Shown: positions 32,406 through 41,982 of the stretch, in pieces | How positions within the stretch are numbered: the stretch's first letter is position 1 | Layout of the letters: every line of letters starts with the position of its first letter | Assembly: GCF_000826545.1 (NCBI RefSeq) | Contig: NZ_CDME01000015.1 | Coordinates: 956,695 to 1,020,694, forward strand | Origin: Kibdelosporangium sp. MJ126-NF4 | GTDB lineage: Bacteria; Actinomycetota; Actinomycetes; Mycobacteriales; Pseudonocardiaceae | DNA length: 64,000 nt | Direction of reading: 5' to 3' | Made by a program: the position numbers and the translations under genes | The notes under the pieces: model-generated | The model's database searches: none | Seen by the model: the letters and a program-made list of their open reading frames with translations, nothing else | What the model was told of the DNA's origin: nothing

Positions 32406-35400
32406 ATGCGCAGACGTCTGACCGCGGTGCTGGCCGCGGTGTTGCTGACACTCGGCCTTTTGCCCGCCATTTCCCACGCGCAGCAGGCACCGGCCTTCCG
32501 CGCACTGCTGTTCACGAAGACCGTGGGCTACCGGCACGACTCGATCCCGGCCGGTGTCGCGTTGTTCAAGCAACTGGCCACCGACAACAACTTCGAGCTC
32601 GTGCACACCGAGGACTCGACGGTGTTCAACGACGCCACGCTGGCCGGGTTCCAGGTCGTGATCATGTTCCAGACCTCGGGCATGGTGTGGGACACCGACG
32701 CACAACGCCAGGCCGTGCAGAAGTACGTCGCGGGCGGCGGCGGGATCGCGGCGGTGCACAACGCCACCGACATGGGCATCGAGGACACGTTCCCGTGGTG
32801 GGACGACCTGGTCAACGCCGGTGCGCACATGCCGACCCACTCCCCCGGCGTGTTGCAGGGCACGGCGAAGGTCGCCGACCACCAGCACGCGTCGACGGCC
32901 GGTCTGCCGGACCGCTGGCAGCGGCCGGAGGAGTGGTACAACTTCGACAAGAACATCCGGGGCAAGGCACACGTCCTGGTGACCGCGGACGAGAAGACCT
33001 ACAACCCCGGGCCGGACGCGATGGGCGCCGACCACCCGATCTCGTGGTGCCGTGACGTCGGTCTGGCCAAGGTCTGGTCCACCGCGATGGGCCACCCGCA
33101 GGGCGCGTACAGCGAGCAGTTCTTCGCCAAGCACCTGCTCGGCGGGGTACAGACCGCGGCGAAGGCGGTCCCGTCGGACTGTTCGGCCACTGTGGACAGT
33201 GCGTTCGAGAAGGTGCCGCTCGACACCAACACCAAGGCACCGACCGCGTTGACCGTCGCTCCCGACGGGCGGGTGTACTACACCGAGATCCTCGGGCAGG
33301 TCAAGGTGTACGACCCGACGACGGGAACCACGCCGGTCGCGTTGGAGCTGCCCGCGTACTCCGGTGGCGAGGACGGAGTCATCGGCATCGCGGTTGATCC
33401 CGCGTTCGCCACCAACAACTGGATCTACGTCAACTACTCCCCGCCAGGTGACGCCGAGATCAACCGGGTGTCCCGGTTCACCGCGCACGGCAACCACATC
33501 GACCCCGCCTCCGAGGTCACGGTCCTCGAAGTGCCCGCGTCACGGCGTGAGGAGCCCGGTCACACCGGCGGGTACCTGACGTTCGGGCCGGGCGGAAACC
33601 TGTACGTCGGCGTCGGCGACGACACCAACCCGTTCCAGTCCAGCGGATACGCGCCGATCGACGAGCGGCCGGGCCGGGACCTGTTCGACGCGCAGAAGAC
33701 CACCGCGAACACCAACGACCTGCGCGGCAAGATCCTGCGCGTCCACCCGGAACCGGCCGGTGGGTACAGCATCCCGGCTGGCAACATGTTCGCGCCGGGC
33801 ACCGCGAAGACGCGGCCGGAGATCTACGCGATGGGCTTCCGCAACCCGTACCGGTTCTCGGTGGACACCGACGGCACGATCTACATGGCCGACTACGGCC
33901 CCGACGCGCAGGCCGCCAACCCCAACCGGGGACCGGACGGCAAGGTGGAGTGGAACATCATCCGCTCCCCCGGCTACTACGGCTGGCCGTACTGCGTGGC
34001 GAACAACATCCCGTACAACGACTTCGACTTCACCACGAACACCTCCGGCGCGAAGTTCGACTGCGCCAACCTGAAGAACGACTCCCCGAACAACACTGGA
34101 CTGACCGATCTGCCCGCGGCCCGCGCGGCGGACGTCCACTATGGCTACGGCCTCTCACCGGAGTTCCCCGAACTCGCCCTCGGTGGCGGCGCGCCGATGG
34201 CCGGGCCGGTCTACCGGTTCGACCCGAACCTGCAGTCCGAGCGCAAGTTCCCGGCGTACTACGACCGCAAGCCGTTCTTCTACGAGTGGGCCCGCAACCG
34301 GATCTTCACGTTCGGCCTCGACTCGCAGGACACGCTGCTCAAGATCGACCCGTGGTACACCAGCAAGCGGACACTGGCCCCGATGGACATGCGGTTCGGC
34401 CCGGACGGCGCGATGTACCTGCTGGAGTGGGGCGGCGGCTTCGGCCGCGACAACCCGGACTCCGGGCTCTACCGGATCGACTACAACCAGGGCAACCGCC
34501 GCCCGGTCGTGCAGGCCTCGGCGACGCCGTCGTCGGGTGGCGTGCCACTGACGGTGAAGTTCTCCAGCGCGGGCTCGTCGGACCCGGAAGGCACTCCGAT
34601 CAGGTACGCCTGGACCTTCGGTGACGGCACGACGTCCACCGAGGCGAATCCGACACACACGTTCACCACGCGCGGCGCGTTCAACGTGCACCTGGAGGTC
34701 ACGGACGCGACCGGGAAGTCCGGGTCGACGAACGTGACGGTGTCGGTCGGCAACACGGCTCCGTCCGTGGCGATCAGCAGACCGGTGGACGGCGGGTTCT
34801 TCGACTTCGGCGAGCGGGTTCCGTTCGACATCAAGGTCACCGACCCGGAGGACGGGCAGATCGACTGCGGGAAGGTGGTCGTCAGCCCTGCGCTGGGCCA
34901 CGACTCGCACGCCCACCCGACAGACCCGATCAACGCGTGCCGCGGGTCGTTCCCGACCGTGCTCGACTCCGGGCACGCGGACGCGAACATCTTCTACTCG
35001 CTGGACGCCTCGTACACCGACAACGGCAGCCAGGGCGTGCCGCCGCTGACCGGGCGGGCGACGCATGTGCTGCAGCCCAAGCACAAGCAGGCGGAGTACT
35101 ACACCGGCTCGTCCGGTATCCGGATCGTGTCGCAGTCCGGCGCGGAGTCCGGTCGGCGGATCGGGGACATCTCCGACGGCGACTGGATCTCGTTCAAGCC
35201 GGTCAACTTCACCGGGATCGACCAGGTGCGGCTGCGTGTCTCCTCGCCGACCGGCGGCGGCTCGGTCGAGCTGCGGGCCGGATCGGTGACGGGTCAGCTG
35301 ATGGCGACCGTGCCGGTGCCCAACACCGGCGGCTGGGACAACTACGCGCTGTTGCCTGCCGTGAACCTCACGAAGCCCACGGGGACAACTGAGCTGTTCA

Positions 35401-36224
35401 TGGTGTTCCGGGGTGACCGGCCGAGCCCGTTCGACCTGGATTCGATGACGTTCGTCGGCGACGGCGTGGGCGACCGCCGCGCCCCGGTGACCGCCCTGTC
35501 GGCGGACGCGCCCAGCGGCACGGACGGCTGGTACACCACGGCTCCACAGGTCACCCTCACCGCGACGGACGACTCGGCGGTGGAATCCACTCAGTACAGT
35601 GTGGACGGTGGCGCGTGGACCGCGTACACGGGGCCGTTCTCGGTGCCCGACGGGACACACACCGTGCGGTACCGGTCGACGGACATCTCGGGCAACGTCG
35701 AGGCCGAACGTGGCACGGAGTTCAAGGTGGACACCTCGCCGCCCACGCTGTCGCTGACGGGAATCGACCCGGGTGGCGTGTACGGGTCGGCGCAGGAGCT
35801 CGATGTCGCGTGGAGCGCCGCCGACGCGGGCTCCGGGCTGGCGTCCAGCTCGGCGATCCTCGATGGAAAGCCTCTGCCACAAGGGAAGCTGTCGCTGCAC
35901 ACACTGGCACTGGGCGGCCATGCCGCCGAGATCACCGCCGTGGACAAGGCCGGGCGGACATCGTTGTACCGGATCGCTTTCACCGTGCGGACCTCCGCTG
36001 AGGATCTGCGCACACTGGTCCGACGGTTCGCGCCGCAGCGCGCGGCCGATCTCGTCCCGATGATCGACAAGGCCGAGCAGTTGGCGGCGTCCGGTCAGAA
36101 ACGCTCGGCGTCCGTGGTCATGTCGGGGTTCCGGATCGACGTCCGGCTGACCGTCACCGACAAGGACGCGTCCGCACTGCTGGACCGCGACGCGCGGGCT
36201 CTGGCCGAACAATGGCGGTCATGA
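32406..36224 (+). CDS. large secreted ThuA / sorbosone-dehydrogenase-like / PKD / carbohydrate-binding protein
   Basis: A 1272-residue secreted protein with a signal peptide (TAVLAAVLLTLGLLPAISHA). Domains in order: ThuA-type glutamine-amidotransferase fold (about 30-245, ALLFTKTVGYRHDSI, GGGIAAVHNATD); a six-bladed glucose/sorbosone dehydrogenase-type propeller (about 255-690, VAPDGRVYYTE, GEDGVIGIAVDP, PEIYAMGFRNPYR, YGWPYC); PKD domain (about 700-785, YAWTFGDGTTSTEANPTHTF); CBM6-like module (about 905-1030, SQSGAESGRRIGDISDGDWI); and Ig-like modules with TDDSAVESTQYSVDGGAW. It probably binds glycans outside the cell and acts on 3-keto or oxidised sugars. An AAGGA site precedes ATG 32406. 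Confidence 0.88.
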   Translation: MRRRLTAVLAAVLLTLGLLPAISHAQQAPAFRALLFTKTVGYRHDSIPAGVALFKQLATDNNFELVHTEDSTVFNDATLAGFQVVIMFQTSGMVWDTDAQRQAVQKYVAGGGGIAAVHNATDMGIEDTFPWWDDLVNAGAHMPTHSPGVLQGTAKVADHQHASTAGLPDRWQRPEEWYNFDKNIRGKAHVLVTADEKTYNPGPDAMGADHPISWCRDVGLAKVWSTAMGHPQGAYSEQFFAKHLLGGVQTAAKAVPSDCSATVDSAFEKVPLDTNTKAPTALTVAPDGRVYYTEILGQVKVYDPTTGTTPVALELPAYSGGEDGVIGIAVDPAFATNNWIYVNYSPPGDAEINRVSRFTAHGNHIDPASEVTVLEVPASRREEPGHTGGYLTFGPGGNLYVGVGDDTNPFQSSGYAPIDERPGRDLFDAQKTTANTNDLRGKILRVHPEPAGGYSIPAGNMFAPGTAKTRPEIYAMGFRNPYRFSVDTDGTIYMADYGPDAQAANPNRGPDGKVEWNIIRSPGYYGWPYCVANNIPYNDFDFTTNTSGAKFDCANLKNDSPNNTGLTDLPAARAADVHYGYGLSPEFPELALGGGAPMAGPVYRFDPNLQSERKFPAYYDRKPFFYEWARNRIFTFGLDSQDTLLKIDPWYTSKRTLAPMDMRFGPDGAMYLLEWGGGFGRDNPDSGLYRIDYNQGNRRPVVQASATPSSGGVPLTVKFSSAGSSDPEGTPIRYAWTFGDGTTSTEANPTHTFTTRGAFNVHLEVTDATGKSGSTNVTVSVGNTAPSVAISRPVDGGFFDFGERVPFDIKVTDPEDGQIDCGKVVVSPALGHDSHAHPTDPINACRGSFPTVLDSGHADANIFYSLDASYTDNGSQGVPPLTGRATHVLQPKHKQAEYYTGSSGIRIVSQSGAESGRRIGDISDGDWISFKPVNFTGIDQVRLRVSSPTGGGSVELRAGSVTGQLMATVPVPNTGGWDNYALLPAVNLTKPTGTTELFMVFRGDRPSPFDLDSMTFVGDGVGDRRAPVTALSADAPSGTDGWYTTAPQVTLTATDDSAVESTQYSVDGGAWTAYTGPFSVPDGTHTVRYRSTDISGNVEAERGTEFKVDTSPPTLSLTGIDPGGVYGSAQELDVAWSAADAGSGLASSSAILDGKPLPQGKLSLHTLALGGHAAEITAVDKAGRTSLYRIAFTVRTSAEDLRTLVRRFAPQRAADLVPMIDKAEQLAASGQKRSASVVMSGFRIDVRLTVTDKDASALLDRDARALAEQWRS

Positions 36225-36242
36225 CGGCGTTGTTTGAGTGAT

Positions 36243-36281
36243 CACCGGCTGGCGCGCGGGCGGGGTGGGCGCCAGCCGGTG
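36243..36281. terminator. strong terminator hairpin at the end of the sugar operon
   Basis: A perfect 13-bp stem, CACCGGCTGGCGC (36243-36255) with its complement at 36269-36281, and a 13-base G-rich loop. It is placed 19 bases after the stop of the large secreted protein gene and before the convergent TetR gene. It can serve both directions. Confidence 0.75.
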
Positions 36282-36336
36282 CTCATGCCGCACCATATTC
36301 GCCGAACAATCGCCCGGACGCTCGCGTGGTACCGGC

Positions 36337-37155
36337 TCAATCCCCGGCGTTCGCTGCTGCCGCCGTGACGGCTGCCTCGATGCCGTCGAGTAGGACCGCC
36401 AGCCCGGCGTGGAACTGTTCGGTGGCCTCGCGCTCCATGTAGGGCGTGCAGTCGTCACCTTGCGCTTGGGGTGTCGCACCTTCGGTTTCCAGCCGCATCA
36501 ACGCGGGGTAGCGCTCGGCGAAGTCCGGCACGACCGTCTCCAGCGCGGCGGACCGGGCGTACCACCAGTCCTCGTCGGAGATCCCGGTGGCGCCGGGAGC
36601 CTGCCGGGACTCCGCGATCATCTGCACGGCGCCCCGGACGAAGTTCGCCAGCGTGCCCACGATGCGGCGCAACCGCAACGCGGGCAACTCGACGTCGTCG
36701 AACAGCCGGACCAACGTGTCCATCGAGGCGAACTCGTTGGGCCCGAGCACCGGCCGCGCCGAGGACACCTGCAGCACCCAGGGATGGCGCAGGAAGAACG
36801 ACCAGGAGTCGCCCGCCCACGCGACGACCGCCGAGCGCCATCCCTGGGACACGTCGTAGCTCGTCGGGAGTTCGCCGAGGGCGCGGTCGTGCATCAGGTC
36901 AAGGAGTTCGCTCTTGCTGGGAACGTAGGTGTAGAGGGCCATACCGCTGCGGCCGAGCACTTTGCCGACAGTCCGCATGGAGACGGCGTTCATGCCCTCG
37001 GTGTCGGCGAGCCCGATCGCCGCGTCGACGATCTCGTCTACGCTCAGGGCCTGCTTCGGCCCCGGGCTCACCTTCTCCGTCGTGACAGCCCCATGTGCCC
37101 GCCACAGCAGGGCCATGGTCCGCTCGTTCTCGCCCTGACCCGCGTAGACGACCAC
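36337..37155 (-). CDS. TetR/AcrR family transcriptional regulator
   Basis: A 272-residue regulator. The helix-turn-helix lies at about residues 36-85 (LSVDEIVDAAIGLADTEG, then VSMRTVGKVLGRSGMALYTYV). A long all-helical C-terminal domain (LRRIVGTLANFVRGAVQMIAES) is typical of TetR proteins with the TetR_C_1 domain. GTG 37155 has an excellent AGGAG six bases upstream. It follows the methyltransferase gene by 43 bases in the same direction, so the pair is probably one unit and the regulator may control it. Confidence 0.82.
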   Translation of the reverse strand: MVVYAGQGENERTMALLWRAHGAVTTEKVSPGPKQALSVDEIVDAAIGLADTEGMNAVSMRTVGKVLGRSGMALYTYVPSKSELLDLMHDRALGELPTSYDVSQGWRSAVVAWAGDSWSFFLRHPWVLQVSSARPVLGPNEFASMDTLVRLFDDVELPALRLRRIVGTLANFVRGAVQMIAESRQAPGATGISDEDWWYARSAALETVVPDFAERYPALMRLETEGATPQAQGDDCTPYMEREATEQFHAGLAVLLDGIEAAVTAAAANAGD

Positions 37156-37198
37156 TCGACACTCCTAACCCATTACGCCGTAAAAGATTAGCAGGCGA

Positions 37199-37990
37199 TC
37201 ACCGGGTCGCCGACAGGACACGGAAACGCGAGGTGATCCGGTACGCGGCCGGATCCTCGTTGCCCGCGCGCAGCACGTCCATGACCCGGTCACGCACCTC
37301 ATCCAGCACGCCGTACTCGGCGAGCAACGGCCTGGCCATGAGCCAGAACGGGTGGTCCTCGACAGCCATCGCCCAGTAGGCATCGACCGAGGGAGCGGTG
37401 AAGGCGAGCGAGTGCTCGGCCATGGTCACGTCGAATCCGTGCGCACCGAGCAACGCCTGGACCTCGCCCTGCTCGTGCCACGCGAAGCCTGGCCCTGGCG
37501 GGCCTCCCGTCGCCTTGGCGAGCGCCTCCCCGACCGTGCGCATGCCGTCGGCCATCACCCCTTCCGGCACCCACGCCGTCAGCACGATCCGGCCGTGTGG
37601 CGCGGCGATCCGGGACATCTCGGCGGCCGCCGCGGTCGGGTCCGGCGCGAAGATCACCGCGAACACGGACAGCACGACGTCCGCGCCCCCGTCCGGCAGC
37701 GGAATGGACGCGGCATCACCGGCCACGAAGTCGGCGTCCACCCCCAGCCCACCGGCCTTCTCCCGAGCCAACTCCAACAACCGCTCGGCCGGATCGACAC
37801 CGGTGACGCGCACTCCCGGCCGTTGCGCCGCGACCAAGGCGGCGTTGCCCGTACCGCAGCCGACGTCGACCAGATGCTGTCCCGGTCGCGGGTCGGCGAG
37901 GTCGACAGCGGCGTGTGCGGCGGGCATCAGTTGAGGGGCCAGCGACTCGTAGGAGCCGGTCCCCCAGTCAAAACTGCTCATGGTTGTCAT
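37199..37990 (-). CDS. class I SAM-dependent methyltransferase
   Basis: A 263-residue methyltransferase with motif I VDVGCGTGN (residues 41-49), motif II acidic VTGVDPAERLLELA, motif III DAASIPLPDGGADVVLSVFAV and post-motif RIAAPHGRIVLTAWVP. It resembles UbiE/COQ5-like small-molecule methyltransferases. ATG 37990 is taken; an internal ATG three codons later is possible and neither has a clear ribosome-binding site. The substrate is unknown. It is divergent from the conflict-system hydrolase. Confidence 0.82.
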   Translation of the reverse strand: MTTMSSFDWGTGSYESLAPQLMPAAHAAVDLADPRPGQHLVDVGCGTGNAALVAAQRPGVRVTGVDPAERLLELAREKAGGLGVDADFVAGDAASIPLPDGGADVVLSVFAVIFAPDPTAAAAEMSRIAAPHGRIVLTAWVPEGVMADGMRTVGEALAKATGGPPGPGFAWHEQGEVQALLGAHGFDVTMAEHSLAFTAPSVDAYWAMAVEDHPFWLMARPLLAEYGVLDEVRDRVMDVLRAGNEDPAAYRITSRFRVLSATR

Positions 37991-38076
37991 TTCTATCAGG
38001 CGCGCGACCCGAGGTCGATCATGCTGCGCCGGTCCTACAATGCCGGTGACCGTCATGAATCCCCCGAGGAGCGTGC

Positions 38077-39033
38077 GTGCGGCCAAAACTGGTGTTCGTA
38101 CACGGTATCGGCGGCCCTCGGCAGGTGGATCAAGAACGGCACCGATGGACCGCGGCCCTGGCCGACGGCATGCGTAAAGCAGGCCATTCCGACATCGCGG
38201 AAGACCTCGCGAACAGTGATTCGCCGGAGATCGAGTTCGCGTATTACGGCGACCTGTTCACCACACCACACGCGCAGGGCGGGGACGCCTCCCTTTCGGC
38301 GACGAACGAACTTCAGCTCGTGTCGGAGTTGTTCACCCAGATTCTGGCCGAACTGGAAACCGGCGACGAGCGGTTGCGCCTGATCGTCGAGCGCGCGACT
38401 GAGGAATTGCACCCGCACGGCACGCCACAGGGCGCTGGTGACGTTCTCCGGCGTTTGATCAACGCCGCGACAACGCTGCTGAGCGTCGGCCCGTTCGCGC
38501 TCGCCGGACAATGGCTGAGCGCCCGGCTGCTGGTCAGGGACCTCGCCCAGGTCGCACGGTATCTCGCCAGAGCAGAGCCGGACGAGGACGGCAGCACCCT
38601 GGACAGGCGTGTCCGCGACCGCGTCGACGCGGCACTCGGTGACGATCCGGCAATTGTCGTGGCACATTCACTTGGCTCGGTGGTCAGCTACGAAGTGCTG
38701 CACTGTCGACGTCGTGAAATCCCGCTGCTCGTCACGCTGGGCTCGCCGCTTCTGATGCGTTCCGTGGTGTGGCCAAGAGTGCGGCCGCAGCCGCCGCGCA
38801 CACCCGAACAGGTGCGGCGCTGGGCCAATTTCTGGGATCGTGATGACATAATCGTCGCCCGTCCCCGACTGGAGGCCGATATGCTCGCCAACTCACTGGG
38901 TGTGCTCCCGGCGAGCGGACGAGTCGATTCGGACGGGGCATGGGTGCACACGGCGACGAAATACCTGGCACACGCCGATGTCGGCGGACCGGTCGCGGAA
39001 ACGATCAGAAGGCTCAGGCGGTCGGATGAGTGA
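38077..39033 (+). CDS. alpha/beta hydrolase, first gene of the caspase-MoxR-vWA operon
   Basis: A 318-residue hydrolase of the lipase/esterase type. The oxyanion region is HGIGG (9-13), the nucleophile elbow AHSLGS (Ser198), with candidate acid D254/D256 (WDRDDII) and His291 or His299 (HTATKYLAH). A hydrophobic stretch at about 131-153 could contact membrane. GTG 38077 has GAGGAG five bases upstream. Its last 8 bases overlap the caspase-like gene. The same 8-base overlap recurs between the MoxR and vWA genes. It may be an effector, for example a lipase, or an accessory enzyme; its membership in the system is inferred from coupling. Confidence 0.75.
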   Translation: MRPKLVFVHGIGGPRQVDQERHRWTAALADGMRKAGHSDIAEDLANSDSPEIEFAYYGDLFTTPHAQGGDASLSATNELQLVSELFTQILAELETGDERLRLIVERATEELHPHGTPQGAGDVLRRLINAATTLLSVGPFALAGQWLSARLLVRDLAQVARYLARAEPDEDGSTLDRRVRDRVDAALGDDPAIVVAHSLGSVVSYEVLHCRRREIPLLVTLGSPLLMRSVVWPRVRPQPPRTPEQVRRWANFWDRDDIIVARPRLEADMLANSLGVLPASGRVDSDGAWVHTATKYLAHADVGGPVAETIRRLRRSDE

Positions 39034-41041
39034 ACGCCGCCACCTGCTTGTCGTGGCTTCGCAGTGTGCGCAGGCGCACCCCCTGCCCCTGCTGGACAAG
39101 GCGGCGAGAGCGTTGCACGGCGTACTGGTCGACCCCGAACTCGGTGGTTGCCTGCCAGGTCTGCCGGACGGCTGTTCCCTGCGGCTCGGCAGCGTTCCGA
39201 TCGAGCAGGTGCGCAGGGACATCCAGGCAGCCGTCCGGCACGCGGGCGAGCGCGGCGCCACACTCGTGCTCGCCTTCCTTGGACACGGATTCGTGCCGGG
39301 ATCCGCCGCCGACCTGCACATGATGGCGTCCGACTCGGTCGAGGACGACGCGACGAGCGCCACCAGCGTCGCCGCTCTGATCGCCGAGGCGGCCGACCGG
39401 ATCGGGACCAACGGTGTCATCGGAATCGTCGACACCTGCTCGGCGGCGGGCGCGCTGCCCGCACTCGACCGGCTGCTGGTCGGCAGCCGGAGCGGCCGGA
39501 CCAGGGTCGCGCTGCTGATGGCGTCCGCGGTGCGGCAGGAGGCATTCGAGTTCCGACTGGCCACCGGACTCGCCGAGATACTCCACGACGGTGTGGCCGG
39601 TGCCCGCAAAAGGCTCGATGTCCACACCGCGCTGGAGGAACTGCGGCAGTCGGGCAACGGCCACCAGGTCGTCAAGTTCGACTACGACGGCGATCCTCTC
39701 GCACCCGACACGTTGTGGCTTGGCCACAACCGGCGCCACCACCCCGGCAGGGCACCGTCGACGACAGGCCGGGCGGGGCGGGCCGAACTGCGCCAAGTCC
39801 TCGGCGAGCTCCCCGCCTGCCGAACGAAACCAGTGCACTGGCACGTTTCCGAGCTCCGCGAGCTCACCGCCGAGCTGGCCACCCTGCCGAACACGCCGAC
39901 AGCCAACCGCGCACTCCAGATAGCGGACAGCCTGCTGGTGGCGGCACGGACCACGGAACTGCTGCACACGTGGATCCCGGACTTCCTCGGTACCTCCCAG
40001 CTGCGGCAGGCCATCGCCACCGCGTGCGTGGCCTCGTCGGGCGGTGGCGTGTCGACCAACGACGACGTCGCCGACGTGGTCGAACGGCTCGCGTTGTTCC
40101 ATCCTGCCACCAACGGCGACTGCCGTGACCAGATGTCGCGCTTCGTCGTGGCGTTGGCAGCAGCCGCGGGCAAACAGCCGAATGCCAAGGAGATCCGTGC
40201 GTGGGCGCAGTCGATCGGCGCCAACAGGCAGGTCGGCGACGCGGTGAACTGGGTGGCGGAACTCAGCAGGGCGCGGCGGCTGCGGCTGGTGCTGAGCCTG
40301 CACGCGTCCATCACCGGCACGTGGCCCGATGCGCTGGAGACGTGGCTGCTGCTGGACGGCAAACTCGACAGCCGTGCCCGCATCCCGTGCGCCGCGGACC
40401 GGACGGGTGTGGAGGCCGCCATGGTCACTGCCATCGACCAGGCCGAGGTCCGGGCCGACGACCTGGGACTGGAGCTCGAACAGGTGGACATCGCGGTGCC
40501 AACGAAGCTGCTGCTGGACTGGCATCCGGAGAAGATCGTCCGCGGCGAATGGCTCGGCGTGCACTTCCACCTGGTGACACGGTGGTCGGAGCGGCTCAAC
40601 CCGGCGAACACCACGCGCTGGATGACCACCAGCGCCGCCCGTCGCCTGCGCACCATCGCCAAGCACGCCGGTGCTGCGCCGGTGGACTGGCTGACCGGCG
40701 GTGACGTCGAGGACCTGCCGAAGCTGCGCGGTCAGCTCGTGCAAGGCAGGTACCCGAGGGCGATCGCGTTGTGCAACCACCCCGGCGACAGCGAGGGCCT
40801 GCTGGCGCTCCTGCTGGCGCACATCCCGATCGTGTTCTGGCCGCAGACCGGGCAGGAGTTCCCCCGTTCCCACCGCGGGTGCCTGGACACGTGCTGGCAC
40901 CTGATGCCCGGCGAACTGATCGAGGCCTACCGCCGGGCGTGGAGCGACGACACCGACGAGCCCATGGCAGGGCTGCGGGTCGTGTGGGACGACCACGAAT
41001 GGCTCGACTTCTGCAAGACGTATCAGCGCAGGACAAAGTAG
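39026..41041 (+). CDS. caspase-like (C14) protease with VMAP-type C-terminal domain
   Basis: A 671-residue protein. Residues 1-235 form a caspase-fold peptidase: the catalytic His lies in VLAFLGHGF (His87), the Cys in GIVDTCSAAG (Cys138), with ASAVRQEAFEF following as in metacaspase-like proteins. A helical middle region (about 265-430) precedes a C-terminal domain (about 430-671: LRLVLSLHAS, DWHPEKIVRGEWLGVHFHLVTRWSERL, HIPIVFWPQ) like the VMAP-C domain of vWA-MoxR-associated proteins. It is the likely suicide effector: on activation it would cleave host proteins. It overlaps the upstream hydrolase gene by 8 bases. Confidence 0.8.
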   Translation: MSERRHLLVVASQCAQAHPLPLLDKAARALHGVLVDPELGGCLPGLPDGCSLRLGSVPIEQVRRDIQAAVRHAGERGATLVLAFLGHGFVPGSAADLHMMASDSVEDDATSATSVAALIAEAADRIGTNGVIGIVDTCSAAGALPALDRLLVGSRSGRTRVALLMASAVRQEAFEFRLATGLAEILHDGVAGARKRLDVHTALEELRQSGNGHQVVKFDYDGDPLAPDTLWLGHNRRHHPGRAPSTTGRAGRAELRQVLGELPACRTKPVHWHVSELRELTAELATLPNTPTANRALQIADSLLVAARTTELLHTWIPDFLGTSQLRQAIATACVASSGGGVSTNDDVADVVERLALFHPATNGDCRDQMSRFVVALAAAAGKQPNAKEIRAWAQSIGANRQVGDAVNWVAELSRARRLRLVLSLHASITGTWPDALETWLLLDGKLDSRARIPCAADRTGVEAAMVTAIDQAEVRADDLGLELEQVDIAVPTKLLLDWHPEKIVRGEWLGVHFHLVTRWSERLNPANTTRWMTTSAARRLRTIAKHAGAAPVDWLTGGDVEDLPKLRGQLVQGRYPRAIALCNHPGDSEGLLALLLAHIPIVFWPQTGQEFPRSHRGCLDTCWHLMPGELIEAYRRAWSDDTDEPMAGLRVVWDDHEWLDFCKTYQRRTK

Positions 41042-41058
41042 CCGAAGGAGCTGCGGCG

Positions 41059-41982
41059 ATGGCTTGGGACTCGTACTACCGAGGTGACGGCGTGGCGCGC
41101 GATGTCGTGCTGGCGAAGCCGCCGCCGTGGCGCACGTTCCCCCGCTCGTCGCTCGCACCGGTTTTCCTCCCGCCGGAAGGGCTGATCGACGCGGTCAACG
41201 CGGCACTGGCGCTCCGCCGACCGTTGCTGGTCACGGGGCCGCCCGGGTCCGGCAAGTCGACCGTCGCCGACTCGGTCGCGACCGAACTGAAGCTCGGCCG
41301 GGTGCTGCGCTGGCACGTGACATCGCAGAGCACCTTGAAGGAAGCGTTGTACCGCTACGACGTGCTCGGCCGGATCCACACGCACCAACTGGGCCGCGAC
41401 ACCGACGACATCGCCCCCTACCTCCAACTCGGCCCGTTGGGCACCGCGCTGGCACCGGCGGACCGGCCGAGGGCGTTGGTGATCGACGAGCTCGACAAGA
41501 GCGATCTCGACCTGCCGAGCGACCTGCTCGACGTACTGGAGCGCGGCGAGTACGACATCCCCGAGCTGTCGCGGCACTCACCGGCCGAGAAGTCCGTCCG
41601 TGGCACGGACGATTCGTCACACCGGATCGTGAGCGGCCACGTCCGGTGCACGGAGTTCCCGTTCATCGTCATCACGAGCAACGGTGAACGCGACTTCCCC
41701 GCGCCGTTCCTGCGTCGGTGTGTGCGGTTCTCGATGCCGTCACTGACCGACGTCGACACCGTGAAGCAGATGGTGCACGCGCATCTCGACTCGATCGACG
41801 TCGACGACGGGCCCGCGGCCGACCTGATCGGCGAGTTCGTCCGGCGAGTGCAGGCAGGCGAGTTGCTGGCACTCGACCAACTTCTCGGCGCGGCGTTTCT
41901 GCTGTCCGGGATGGACGATCTGCCGGACGACCGGCGCGGCAGCCTGCTGGAGACACTGCTGCGCGAGCTGACCCGTGTCTGA
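41059..41982 (+). CDS. MoxR-type AAA+ ATPase of the conflict system
   Basis: A 307-residue AAA+ ATPase with Walker A GPPGSGKS (60-67), Walker B ALVIDELDKSD (Asp143-Glu144), sensor 1 VITSN (204-208) and arginine finger region FLRRC (217-221). MoxR ATPases act as chaperones on vWA-domain partners. An AAGGAG lies nine bases before ATG 41059, and the gene is 17 bases after the caspase stop. The end overlaps the vWA gene by 8 bases. The architecture matches the ATP-dependent regulator of vWA-MoxR-VMAP conflict systems. Confidence 0.88.
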   Translation: MAWDSYYRGDGVARDVVLAKPPPWRTFPRSSLAPVFLPPEGLIDAVNAALALRRPLLVTGPPGSGKSTVADSVATELKLGRVLRWHVTSQSTLKEALYRYDVLGRIHTHQLGRDTDDIAPYLQLGPLGTALAPADRPRALVIDELDKSDLDLPSDLLDVLERGEYDIPELSRHSPAEKSVRGTDDSSHRIVSGHVRCTEFPFIVITSNGERDFPAPFLRRCVRFSMPSLTDVDTVKQMVHAHLDSIDVDDGPAADLIGEFVRRVQAGELLALDQLLGAAFLLSGMDDLPDDRRGSLLETLLRELTRV

